A stretch of 9,434 nt of DNA from JAQUGA01 sp964521105 (GTDB lineage Bacteria; Bacteroidota; Bacteroidia; Bacteroidales; WCHB1-69). Location of the stretch: assembly GCA_964521105.1 (NCBI GenBank), contig CAZFPO010000113.1, forward strand, positions 1 to 9,434. The letters are read 5' to 3'. Below the pieces are notes generated by a model, which did not search any database, was not told the origin of the DNA, and was given only the letters and a program-made list of their open reading frames with translations. Below are positions 1 through 5,998 of the stretch, piece after piece (positions within the stretch are counted from its first letter, which is position 1; each line of letters begins with the position of its first letter). The translations under genes and the position numbers were made by a program.

Positions 1-155
1 CCGAAAACCGACTACGCTCGACAAACGAAAACCGCACGAGTATTCGTCCCCAGACTATACCTAAAAAAGAGAGATTAAACCCGCAAAAAATTGGATTTAA
101 TCTCTCGAAAATCATTTTGAACTGGAGGAGTATTACCTTTCCAAAGTCAATTCGT
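1..155. repeat. 155-bp duplicated segment, left copy (terminator plus S46 gene 3' end)
   Basis: This segment is repeated in the same orientation at 1601-1755, with about three substitutions (positions 23, 130 and 140). It contains GCTCGAC/CGAAAACCG repeat units, an inverted repeat identical to the terminator of the S46 peptidase gene, and at 133-156 a stretch that reads on the minus strand as N-E-L-T-L-E-R-stop. The intact peptidase ends N-E-L-T-L-V-R-stop. Similarity stops inside the coding sequence, so this is a detached gene end plus its downstream region, not a gene. The segment may extend left of the window. Inference: recombination or duplication with a breakpoint just inside the peptidase gene, or the remnant of a lost tandem paralogue. 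Confidence 0.85.
63..106 (-). terminator. Duplicated intrinsic terminator, orphan copy
   Basis: Read on the minus strand, an 11-bp perfect stem (GAGAGATTAAA paired with TTTAATCTCTC, loop about 16 nt) is followed directly by six T. It is the same structure as at 1663-1706. No complete minus-strand gene reads into it here, so it is probably a by-product of the 155-bp duplication, though it could still stop readthrough. Confidence 0.6.
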
Positions 156-203
156 TTGAGAATCTTACTTCTGAAATTCTTTGAGAGTTCGGTGCTCTGC
201 ACC
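156..203. repeat. Short repeat unit ending in a GGTGC palindrome (left copy)
   Basis: Positions 156-189 match 1448-1481 in the same orientation with one mismatch in 34. In both places the unit runs straight into a GGTGC-NNN-GC(A/T)CC palindrome (here 191-203, GGTGCTCTGCACC). In this copy the unit lies to the left of the 237-bp repeat. In the other it lies to the right. It is therefore an independent module and not the edge of one simple tandem duplication. Confidence 0.7.
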
Positions 204-423
204 TCTTTTTTTCATTCTGCTATTATTTTACAGATAGAACGGTGCTACGCACCCGGTGATTCTGCAAATTGTATTTTCATAATGCTGAAGGAACATTCCC
301 TTGAATGTGAATAAAAATTGAAACGATTTAGCCTAAGGTGCATCGCACCGCCCTCACTGTAAAAGAAAGTAAAAAATAACGACATTAAGGTGCAGAGCAC
401 CGTTCTATTATCGAAGCATGTGA
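187..423. repeat. 237-bp repeat with GGTGC palindromes, left copy
   Basis: This unit is repeated in the same orientation at 1211-1447, offset 1024 bp. The part 237-423 is identical base for base to 1261-1447; only the T-rich stretch 204-236 differs. It holds four palindromes with 5-bp arms: 191-203 (GGTGCTCTGCACC), 241-253 (GGTGCTACGCACC), 337-349 (GGTGCATCGCACC) and 389-401 (GGTGCAGAGCACC). The sub-unit 237-405 has perfect 10-bp inverted ends (GAACGGTGCT and AGCACCGTTC), extended to 13 bp here by flanking ATA/TAT. It has no credible coding content. Its size, structure and position beside a Y1 transposase suggest a non-autonomous element or REP-like sequence mobilised by that enzyme. This is inference. 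Confidence 0.85.
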
Positions 424-620
424 AAAAAAATCATTTTTTTTATTTTCCCGATAGTTCGGTGCTCTGCACCTGATGAATCTGCAAATTATTGTTTTATTAT
501 CCTGAAATTAATTTTTCGTATCAAAAACTATCAATTTTAATTAAATAATCTCATCTAAATTTTAAATTATTAATCCAATATGCACAAATCCAACTGTTTA
601 TAAAATTCAATAAGCAAAAT

Positions 621-650
621 TTTCAATTTATTACGAAATTGGTATCTTTG
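621..650 (+). promoter_or_regulatory. Candidate Bacteroidota-type promoter of the transposase gene
   Basis: TATCTTTG at 643-650 matches the Bacteroidota -7 consensus TAnnTTTG. A weak -33 match (TTTC, 621-624) lies 18 nt upstream. It precedes the ATG at 681 by about 30 nt. The rest of 472-680 is very AT-rich, and I see nothing else in it. Confidence 0.5.
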
Positions 651-680
651 TTACAACTAAAAATATTTAAACTATAATAG

Positions 681-1142
681 ATGGCGAATACATATACAAA
701 AGCATATTTTCATATAGTTTTTGCTGTTAAAAACCGACAAGCTTTAATTCAAAAAGAATGGAAAGATGAGCTTGAAAAATATATAACAGCAATTATTCAA
801 AAACACAAACATAAATTGATAGCAATCGGAGCAGTGAAAGATCATATTCACATTCTAATCGGTTATGATTTGAATCAATTAATACCCGATTTAGTGGAAG
901 AAGTGAAGACATCCTCAAATTCATGGATTAAAACTAAAAAACTTTGTAAATATAAATTCGAGTGGCAAAGAGGTTATGGAGCATTCTCTCACGCTAGATC
1001 ACAAATTACAACAGTTGCTAATTACATTGCTAATCAAGAAATACATCATAAAAAGAAAACTTTTAAAGAGGAATACTTAGAAGTTTTAAATAAAAATGAA
1101 ATTCAATTTAAGGATGAATTTTTGTTTTATTTTTTTGAATAA
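681..1142 (+). CDS. tnpA: IS200/IS605-family transposase TnpA (Y1 HUH endonuclease)
   Basis: The 153-aa protein is a single-domain Y1 transposase of the size typical for IS200/IS605 TnpA. These enzymes act as dimers on single-stranded DNA, recognise hairpins near the element ends, and cut and rejoin through a 5'-phosphotyrosine. Visible signatures are the HUH metal-binding pair H55-I-H57 (KDHIHIL), the conserved W-Q-R-G-Y-G-A-F-S block at 95-103, and the probable catalytic tyrosine Y115 in VANYIANQE, with Q119 one helical turn later. No residue is obviously missing, so the enzyme may be active. It lacks an obvious RAYT-specific N-terminal motif, so I call it IS200-like and not a strict REP-associated transposase, although it sits among REP-like palindromes. 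The ATG at 681 is the natural start, since MANTYTKAYFHIVFAVK is a typical family N-terminus. Confidence 0.93.
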   Translation: MANTYTKAYFHIVFAVKNRQALIQKEWKDELEKYITAIIQKHKHKLIAIGAVKDHIHILIGYDLNQLIPDLVEEVKTSSNSWIKTKKLCKYKFEWQRGYGAFSHARSQITTVANYIANQEIHHKKKTFKEEYLEVLNKNEIQFKDEFLFYFFE

Positions 1143-1181
1143 TCAGTACAGATACTACTATTCTGTGAAAGGAAGTTGTAG

Positions 1182-1206
1182 CTAAAACTCACATTTTAGT
1201 TTTTTT
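1182..1206 (+). terminator. Weak intrinsic terminator after tnpA
   Basis: A 6-bp stem CTAAAA/TTTTAG (1182-1187 with 1194-1199, loop 6 nt) is followed by seven T at 1200-1206, ending where the right-hand 22-bp repeat begins. The stem is all A/T except one pair, so termination may be inefficient. Confidence 0.4.
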
Positions 1207-1210
1207 GATA

Positions 1211-1447
1211 GTTCGGTGCTCTGCACCTCCGTTTTTTCCTCATTCTGGTTTTTACAGAGAGAACGGTGCTACGCACCCGGTGATTCTGCAAATTGTATTT
1301 TCATAATGCTGAAGGAACATTCCCTTGAATGTGAATAAAAATTGAAACGATTTAGCCTAAGGTGCATCGCACCGCCCTCACTGTAAAAGAAAGTAAAAAA
1401 TAACGACATTAAGGTGCAGAGCACCGTTCTATTATCGAAGCATGTGA
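1211..1447. repeat. 237-bp repeat with GGTGC palindromes, right copy
   Basis: Second copy of 187-423, same orientation, lying just right of the transposase gene and sharing its first palindrome (1215-1227) with the right boundary of the putative element. The other palindromes are at 1265-1277, 1361-1373 and 1413-1425. The 10-bp inverted ends (1261-1270 and 1420-1429) are intact, but the flanking ATA/TAT extension of the left copy is degraded here. Identity over 187 bp of non-coding DNA indicates a recent copy event or ongoing gene conversion. Confidence 0.85.
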
Positions 1448-1495
1448 TTGAGAATCTTACTTCTTAAATTCTTTGAGAGTTAGGTGCGATGCTCC
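1448..1495. repeat. Short repeat unit ending in a degenerate palindrome (right copy)
   Basis: Counterpart of 156-203. Positions 1448-1481 differ from 156-189 by one base. The following palindrome is degenerate (GGTGCGATGCTCC, 1483-1495), with one arm altered, so it may be a decayed recognition site. Confidence 0.65.
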
Positions 1496-1556
1496 TACAT
1501 TTTTTTATTATTGACTTCCTACATTCGATAACCAGAATTTTCGAGCTTTGATCATA

Positions 1557-1588
1557 GTCGAGACGCCAATAGGTTACGGCGTCTCGAC
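1557..1588. repeat. Perfect 11-bp-stem hairpin (GTCGAGACGCC)
   Basis: GTCGAGACGCC at 1557-1567 pairs perfectly with GGCGTCTCGAC at 1578-1588 across a 10-nt loop. There is no T-run on either side, so it is not an evident intrinsic terminator. Its GC content is much higher than its surroundings. From general familiarity, GTCGAGACGCC-type palindromes recur as dispersed intergenic repeats in Bacteroidota genomes; this cannot be verified here. Confidence 0.75.
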
Positions 1589-1634
1589 TACGCTCGACGA
1601 CCGAAAACCGACTACGCTCGACGAACGAAAACCG
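1587..1634. repeat. Two tandem 24-bp units
   Basis: A 24-bp unit beginning ACTACGCTCGACGA and ending CGAAAACCG occurs at 1587-1610 and 1611-1634 with one mismatch. Its first half overlaps the arm of the preceding hairpin. Part of the same array opens the window at positions 1-34 within the left copy of the 155-bp duplication. The units are too few and have no spacers, so this is not a CRISPR. Confidence 0.7.
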
Positions 1635-1755
1635 CACGAGTATTCGTCCCCAGACTATACCTAAAAAAGAGAGATTAAACCCGCAAAAAATTGGATTTAA
1701 TCTCTCGAAAATCATTTTGAACTGGAGGAATATTACCTTACCAAAGTCAATTCGT
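1601..1755. repeat. 155-bp duplicated segment, right (parental) copy
   Basis: Same-orientation match to 1-155. This copy is joined to the complete S46 peptidase gene: it includes the last codons and stop (1733-1755), the terminator and part of the 24-bp repeat array. It is therefore most likely the original, and the left copy the derivative. Confidence 0.85.
1663..1706 (-). terminator. Intrinsic terminator of the S46 peptidase gene
   Basis: On the minus strand, 27 nt after the stop codon, an 11-bp perfect stem GAGAGATTAAA/TTTAATCTCTC (1696-1706 with 1669-1679, loop 16 nt) is followed directly by six T (1663-1668). Position and orientation fit termination of the peptidase transcript. Confidence 0.75.
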
Positions 1756-3886
1756 TGATGATATTTGTAGCACCTGCGTATTTATCAATTACATACAAAA
1801 CGTATAGAATATCCACGCTGATGGTTCGTTGTAGTTTAGGTTCAAAGGAAATATCCCCACTCATAGCTTCCCAATTCCCATCGAAAGCCAAACCAACCAA
1901 TTGTCCCTCGCCATTTATTACTGGACTTCCTGAATTTCCACCTGTTATATCATTATCGCTGATAAAACATGTTCGAAGTTCGCCATTATATGCTTTAGCA
2001 TATTCGCCAAAGTCTTTATTTAATATTAGGTCTTTTAATTTTTGAGGTACTACAAATTCCCAATTATTTGGATCTTCTTTTTCAATAATGCCTTTTGATG
2101 TTGTATAGAAACTATATTGAACAGCATCGCGTGGCGAGTAATCCAATACTTTTCCGTAAGTGAGTCGCATTGTAGAGTTGGCATTGGGGTATTTTACAAC
2201 ACTTGGGTCCATTTCCAAAAGAGCAGCAATAAACAAACGATTTCCCTTTTTTAAATCTTCTTCTTTTTGATTATATAAATCCATAAAGCTGAAATAAGCA
2301 TTCATCAAATCGGTGGCAAATACAAACATAGGGTCTTTTTCGAATGTTTTTAATACAGGTTTTTCGAGCGCTTTTTCAATTTTTGATTTATCAGTAAAGA
2401 TTGACTTTTTGAAAAGATTATCGATAAATACCAATAATTTGTCGGTACTTGTTTCTTTAAAACCTTTTATTCCTGCAGGCACTTGATCTGGAGTTACATT
2501 TTTATTAAACATAATTATCAGTTCAGTCATCATTTTTTTGTCGATATCCACATTGTAGTTTTTAAAATGATCTTCGAGCTGAGATTTCAGCGATTCAGCA
2601 GCCTCTTTAATTTTCTTTTCATCAGGTGTTTTCTCTTTTAGTAAATTTACCAATCGATTGTAACGATAAGCAAAAAGAATAATTTCAGGTCCACGAACAA
2701 TACCTTCAATGTAATACCATCGAGCCACCTCGTATTTATCCATGTGCTTGTATGCATCGGCAATATTTGTTAAACATTCGCCATACTTAGCTTTACGTTC
2801 GTTGTTCGCGTTTATCCAAGTTTTGAATTTTTCTTCAATTTCAGATTTTTTATCAAATACTTTATTGTTTTGTAACTGTTGTGTTTGACCAATATAATAT
2901 TTCCAATAATTGGCTGTTTGAGCATATTTTGAAGCATATTGAATACGAATTGCAGGGTCGGCATTCATCGATTCTCGCATAATTTCGAGCTTGCGATTGC
3001 GAATTTGAACGATGGTCGGATTTTTTAAATTTATTGCGTTCTGGACGCCATAAGAAGTTAAAAAACGGTCAGTTGAACCAGGATAACCCATTATCATCAC
3101 AAAATCGTCTTTTTTAACCCCTTTTAAAGAAATTGGCAAGTGGTGTTTTGGTTTAAACGGCACATTGTCCTTTGAATATTCGGCAGGTTTACCGTCGGGC
3201 GACATATAAATTCGGAAAAGACTGAAATCGGAAGTATGACGGGGCCACATCCAGTTGTCGGTATCGGCACCAAATTTTCCGATGCTTGATGGTGGAGCTC
3301 CAACCAAACGAACATCTTTATACACAATGTAAACAAACATGTAATAAGCATTTCCGTCAAAAAAAGGTTTCACCGACGCCTCGTAATCGGTACCTTTGGT
3401 AACTTCACTAGTTATTTTTTTTATTTCTCGGTCGATAATTTCGTTACGTTTTGCTTCATCCATATTATTATTAACTAAACCTAAAATTCTACTGCTCACA
3501 TCTTCCATCCGAACTAAAAAGCGGGCAGTTAAACCAGTATTTGGGAGTTCTTCTTGATGATTCATCGCCCAAAAACCATTGGTTAAATAGTCGTGTTCAA
3601 CGGTGCTATGAGCTTGGATATTTCCATACCCACAATGATGGTTGGTTAAAATCAACCCTTCCGACGAGATAATTTCGCCAGTACAACCTCTGCCAAATTG
3701 GATTATAGCATCTTTTAAACTTGATTTATTAACACTATAAATATCTTCGGCACTGAGTTTTAAACCCATTTTTTGCATGGTTTCGATGTTTTTATTTAAC
3801 AACATCAATAGCCACATACCCTCGTCAGCAACCACAAACTGAACCCTGACAAGGATAATTAAAATTAGTACAATTACTTTTTTCAT
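1733..3886 (-). CDS. S46 family dipeptidyl-peptidase (DPP7/DPP11 family), exported
   Basis: The 717-aa serine exopeptidase belongs to family S46 (chymotrypsin-like fold with a helical cap), which removes dipeptides from the N-terminus of peptides in the periplasm and serves peptide nutrition in Bacteroidota. A signal peptide (about 1-20, ending FVVA) precedes DEGMWLL, the typical mature start. The triad is readable: His84 in TNHHCGYGN, Asp220 in RHTSDFS and Ser652 in GGNSGSP, with spacing matching characterised members as I recall them. The position 18 residues after the serine separates DPP11 (Arg, acidic P1) from DPP7-like enzymes (Gly). Here it is Gly670 (FDGNW), favouring DPP7-like preference for hydrophobic or bulky P1. 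That inference rests on remembered numbering. Length matches the roughly 710-aa family. It is monocistronic with its own terminator, and no clear promoter is seen. Its last codons are duplicated at 133-156. Confidence 0.95.
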   Translation of the reverse strand: MKKVIVLILIILVRVQFVVADEGMWLLMLLNKNIETMQKMGLKLSAEDIYSVNKSSLKDAIIQFGRGCTGEIISSEGLILTNHHCGYGNIQAHSTVEHDYLTNGFWAMNHQEELPNTGLTARFLVRMEDVSSRILGLVNNNMDEAKRNEIIDREIKKITSEVTKGTDYEASVKPFFDGNAYYMFVYIVYKDVRLVGAPPSSIGKFGADTDNWMWPRHTSDFSLFRIYMSPDGKPAEYSKDNVPFKPKHHLPISLKGVKKDDFVMIMGYPGSTDRFLTSYGVQNAINLKNPTIVQIRNRKLEIMRESMNADPAIRIQYASKYAQTANYWKYYIGQTQQLQNNKVFDKKSEIEEKFKTWINANNERKAKYGECLTNIADAYKHMDKYEVARWYYIEGIVRGPEIILFAYRYNRLVNLLKEKTPDEKKIKEAAESLKSQLEDHFKNYNVDIDKKMMTELIIMFNKNVTPDQVPAGIKGFKETSTDKLLVFIDNLFKKSIFTDKSKIEKALEKPVLKTFEKDPMFVFATDLMNAYFSFMDLYNQKEEDLKKGNRLFIAALLEMDPSVVKYPNANSTMRLTYGKVLDYSPRDAVQYSFYTTSKGIIEKEDPNNWEFVVPQKLKDLILNKDFGEYAKAYNGELRTCFISDNDITGGNSGSPVINGEGQLVGLAFDGNWEAMSGDISFEPKLQRTISVDILYVLYVIDKYAGATNIINELTLVR

Positions 3887-4077
3887 GATTTCTATTTTTG
3901 TTTTTACTTTTTTAAATGAATACTATTATCTAAAATAAGTTCTCTACACTGCAATTGGGTAGTTATGAAAATTCGATTTTTCAAGGCTTGCGATTGAGCT
4001 AACACCGGAGTTTATAATTATAAATGAAGATATTAGCGATTGAGTATAACGCGGAAAAATCAATTTTCAGAAACACC
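3887..4077. other. Intergenic region between manC and the S46 gene
   Basis: This 191-bp stretch has no ORF of note. It holds an imperfect inverted repeat (GAAAATTCGATTTTTC at 3967-3982 against GAAAAATCAATTTTC at 4054-4068), each arm itself near-palindromic, and a 9-bp direct repeat GCGATTGAG (3989-3997 and 4035-4043). The arm nearer manC could act as a weak minus-strand terminator. A convincing promoter for the peptidase gene is not visible; TATTTTAG on the minus strand is one base from the -7 consensus but lacks a -33 partner. Confidence 0.4.
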
Positions 4078-5187
4078 CTACACGTATTTTTCGCCCATAT
4101 CCGCCTGAATATCATTAACAAACTGCCTAATCATTTGCTCATCTTGTTTTTTACAAATTAATAAAATATTTTTATTCTCAACAACGATATAGTCGTCCAA
4201 ACCCTGAATTACCACTAATTTATCCTTAGGAACAGAAATTATTGAATTTTTAGTATCGTACGTTTTCACTAATTTACCTGATATAGCATTTTTGTTTTCG
4301 TCTTTATGTCGAATTTCATGCAATGAGCCCCACGTTCCCAAATCAGACCATCCAAATTCGGCAGCTAAAACATACACATTAGATGCTTTTTCCATTATTC
4401 CATAGTCGATAGAAATGCTTTTACACACTTCGTATGTTTTTTTAATAAATGATTTTTCATTGGTTGTATTGTAAACATCAATCCCTTTATCAAATTGATC
4501 ATAAATATCTGGTAAAAATTCTCGAAATGCTTTATCAATTGTTTTTAAATTCCAAACAAATATTCCCGAATTCCACAAAAAGTCGCCACTTTGTAAAAAC
4601 TGAACTGCCATTTCTAAAACAGGTTTTTCGGTAAAGGTTTTAACTTTAAAAATCGAATTGCTTTCTTTTAGTTTATTTTCTTCATCAAACTGAATGTATC
4701 CATAACCGGTATCGGGTCTACTGGGTGTTATGCCCAAGGTAAACAACGAATCATTTTTAGAAGCAGCCTCTAAGGCTTCATTTACTGCCGTTAAAAATTC
4801 CTCTTCCTTTAAAATGATATGGTCAGATGGTGCTACAACAATGTTTGCATTGGGATTTAATTTACGAATTTTGTAATTTGCATAAGCAATACAAGGAGCT
4901 GTATTACGGCGATATGGCTCACAAATTATCTGATTTTCGGACAATTGCGGATTTTGTTCCATTACTAAATCCTTGTATTGCTCGTTTGTAACAATAAAGA
5001 TATTTTGAGTATTGCAAATTTTTTCAAAACGACTTACTGTTTTCTGAATTAAGGTTTCGCCAGTACCCAAAATATCAATAAATTGTTTGGGATAATTTAA
5101 TCGACTCATGGGCCAGAACCTAGCTCCAACTCCACCAGCCATAATTACACAATAATTGTTTTTATTCATAATGTTAATTTTTTTCAT
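4078..5187 (-). CDS. manC: Mannose-1-phosphate guanylyltransferase (GDP-mannose pyrophosphorylase)
   Basis: This enzyme makes GDP-mannose from GTP and mannose-1-phosphate in the cytoplasm, supplying mannose, fucose and related sugars to surface polysaccharides and glycoproteins. The 369-aa protein shows the nucleotidyltransferase signature GGVGARFWPMSR (18-29) with the catalytic PKQF just after, the sugar-site motifs EPYRRNTAP (90-98), APSDH (119-123), TGYGYI (160-165), FTEKP (185-189) and NSGIF (206-210), and GWSDLGTW (279-286). It lacks the C-terminal phosphomannose isomerase domain of long bifunctional ManC proteins, so it is the short monofunctional form. The first ATG (5187) overlaps the upstream gene by 14 bp. 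A second ATG at 5169 gives MNKNNYCVIMAGG, closer to the usual family N-terminus and 4 bp after the upstream stop, so the true protein may be 363 aa. It is the last gene of the operon starting at 5999-6029. Confidence 0.95.
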   Translation of the reverse strand: MKKINIMNKNNYCVIMAGGVGARFWPMSRLNYPKQFIDILGTGETLIQKTVSRFEKICNTQNIFIVTNEQYKDLVMEQNPQLSENQIICEPYRRNTAPCIAYANYKIRKLNPNANIVVAPSDHIILKEEEFLTAVNEALEAASKNDSLFTLGITPSRPDTGYGYIQFDEENKLKESNSIFKVKTFTEKPVLEMAVQFLQSGDFLWNSGIFVWNLKTIDKAFREFLPDIYDQFDKGIDVYNTTNEKSFIKKTYEVCKSISIDYGIMEKASNVYVLAAEFGWSDLGTWGSLHEIRHKDENKNAISGKLVKTYDTKNSIISVPKDKLVVIQGLDDYIVVENKNILLICKKQDEQMIRQFVNDIQADMGEKYV

Positions 5188-5815
5188 TTTTGCTTAATCC
5201 CTTTACCCGTGCTAATGGACTAAATGAGTATTTTTTATTTTCGGGCAACAACCAACAACAAATGCGTTTACGAAGAAGTTTATCAACTTTAAATGTCCGA
5301 TTTTTATAAATAAACAAATCGCCCATATCTAAGGTAGAAATTTCAATTAAACCATCATTATCAGTTGTTTTATCATGCAAGTTAAGAATTTTTATTAAAT
5401 TATAATCGTAACTAGTAGATGATTTAACTTTTGTTAAATGGTCTTTTAATGCTATTACGATATCCTCCGGGAAATAGCCTCTATTTATAGAATCTTCGAG
5501 GAGTTCGATATAAAAAATCTTCCACTCATTTCCATGCGATTTTACCTTGTTTTTATACTTTAGCCAAGTTTTTAAATGAGCCAACTCGTGTAAAAAAGTT
5601 ATAAAAAAAGAGTATGCATTTAAATTTCCATTTACCGAAATTCGATGAAAATTACGATTTCCGTAGGGAGGACGATAGTCGCCATGTTTAGAACTTCGGG
5701 GTGAAGAAATTAAAAATTGATACTCAAATTTGCTGAATGTTTGAACAATATAATCGGCAATTTCGGGAGTAGTATATTTTAATAATACTTCTTTATATTG
5801 ATCGAATGATTTCAT
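5174..5815 (-). CDS. SprT-like domain protein (putative zinc metalloprotease fold)
   Basis: This 213-aa protein has the SprT-like arrangement HELAH (76-80 from this start) followed by H94 in KSHGNEW. That gives two histidines and a glutamate in an HExxH helix plus a third downstream histidine ligand, as in the SprT/Spartan zincin fold. The C-terminal region has a conserved-looking block around FIYKNRTF and YSFSPLARV, but no zinc-ribbon cysteine pairs as in Spartan. Substrate and role are unknown; Spartan's DNA-protein crosslink repair should not be transferred without evidence. The ATG at 5815 (MKSFDQYKEV) was chosen. The frame is open to an ATG at 5935, but those 40 residues are the out-of-frame image of the lipoprotein gene on the same strand and look unlike a family N-terminus. 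It lies between the lipoprotein gene (23-bp overlap) and manC, an apparent operon. Confidence 0.8.
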   Translation of the reverse strand: MKSFDQYKEVLLKYTTPEIADYIVQTFSKFEYQFLISSPRSSKHGDYRPPYGNRNFHRISVNGNLNAYSFFITFLHELAHLKTWLKYKNKVKSHGNEWKIFYIELLEDSINRGYFPEDIVIALKDHLTKVKSSTSYDYNLIKILNLHDKTTDNDGLIEISTLDMGDLFIYKNRTFKVDKLLRKRICCWLLPENKKYSFSPLARVKGLSKNEKN

Positions 5816-5978
5816 CTGAAAATTCAATTTGAAGCTGTGAAAACGTTGCACAATTGCACCCTTTAACTCTTTTGTATCGTTTTTTTGCGGTATTTCGACG
5901 ATTATTGCAAGATAAGAGTCCCACAATAATAACAAACAGCAATATAACTATCAAATACGTTTTTCTATTACTCTGCAT
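5793..5978 (-). CDS. Small predicted lipoprotein
   Basis: This 61-aa protein is unrecognised by name. Residues 2-23 form a signal sequence (basic SNRK, then a long I/L/V/F run) ending in the lipobox-like L-L-S-C with Cys24 as the lipidation site. A very basic stretch (NNRRNTAKKRYKRVK) follows, then a C-N-C motif at 41-43 and TFSQ. The small lipoprotein pattern with a late CxC motif is familiar from Bacteroidota but has no assigned function. Support for a real gene: it is the first ORF after a near-perfect promoter (5999-6029), its ATG lies roughly 15 nt past the expected transcription start, and it has coherent membrane-targeting features. Its last 23 bp overlap the chosen start of the SprT-like gene, suggesting translational coupling. 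A chance ORF remains possible. Confidence 0.6.
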   Translation of the reverse strand: MQSNRKTYLIVILLFVIIVGLLSCNNRRNTAKKRYKRVKGCNCATFSQLQIEFSDEIIRSI

Positions 5979-5998
5979 GATTTACTTCAAATTTTTAC

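Larger units (their letters stand above)
450..1228 (+). mobile_element. Putative IS200-like element bounded by 22-bp direct repeats
   Basis: Two identical 22-bp sequences in direct orientation (450-471 and 1207-1228), each centred on the palindrome GGTGCTCTGCACC, enclose a single transposase gene and its own promoter and terminator. The span is about 0.76-0.78 kb, close to that of classical IS200 elements, which encode only TnpA. IS200/IS605 elements lack terminal inverted repeats and use subterminal hairpins at both ends, which fits the layout. Sequence after the left palindrome (about 471-515) resembles, imperfectly, the sequence after the 241-253 palindrome, suggesting element and short repeats share an end. 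Exact ends and the cleavage tetranucleotide cannot be fixed from one copy. No TnpB or other accessory gene is present. Confidence 0.65.

Noticed and set aside
117..314. 65-aa plus-strand ORF
   Set aside because: It lies entirely within the duplicated repeat modules and is interrupted by palindromes; the protein has no recognisable feature.
681..1142. Strict RAYT (REP-associated tyrosine transposase) assignment
   Set aside because: Length and sequence fit classical IS200/IS605 TnpA; no clear RAYT-specific N-terminal motif was seen, so the REP link is kept only as a hypothesis from context.
187..1495. CRISPR array
   Set aside because: The palindromic repeats are irregularly spaced, short (13 bp) and associated with a transposase; there are no uniform spacers and no cas genes.
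1464..1715. 83-aa minus-strand ORF containing VERSR repeats
   Set aside because: It is translated from the hairpin, the 24-bp tandem units and the terminator; a by-product of repeats, not a gene.
5816..5935. 40-residue N-terminal extension of the SprT-like protein
   Set aside because: It overlaps the lipoprotein gene on the same strand in another frame and resembles no family N-terminus; ATG 5815 is preferred.
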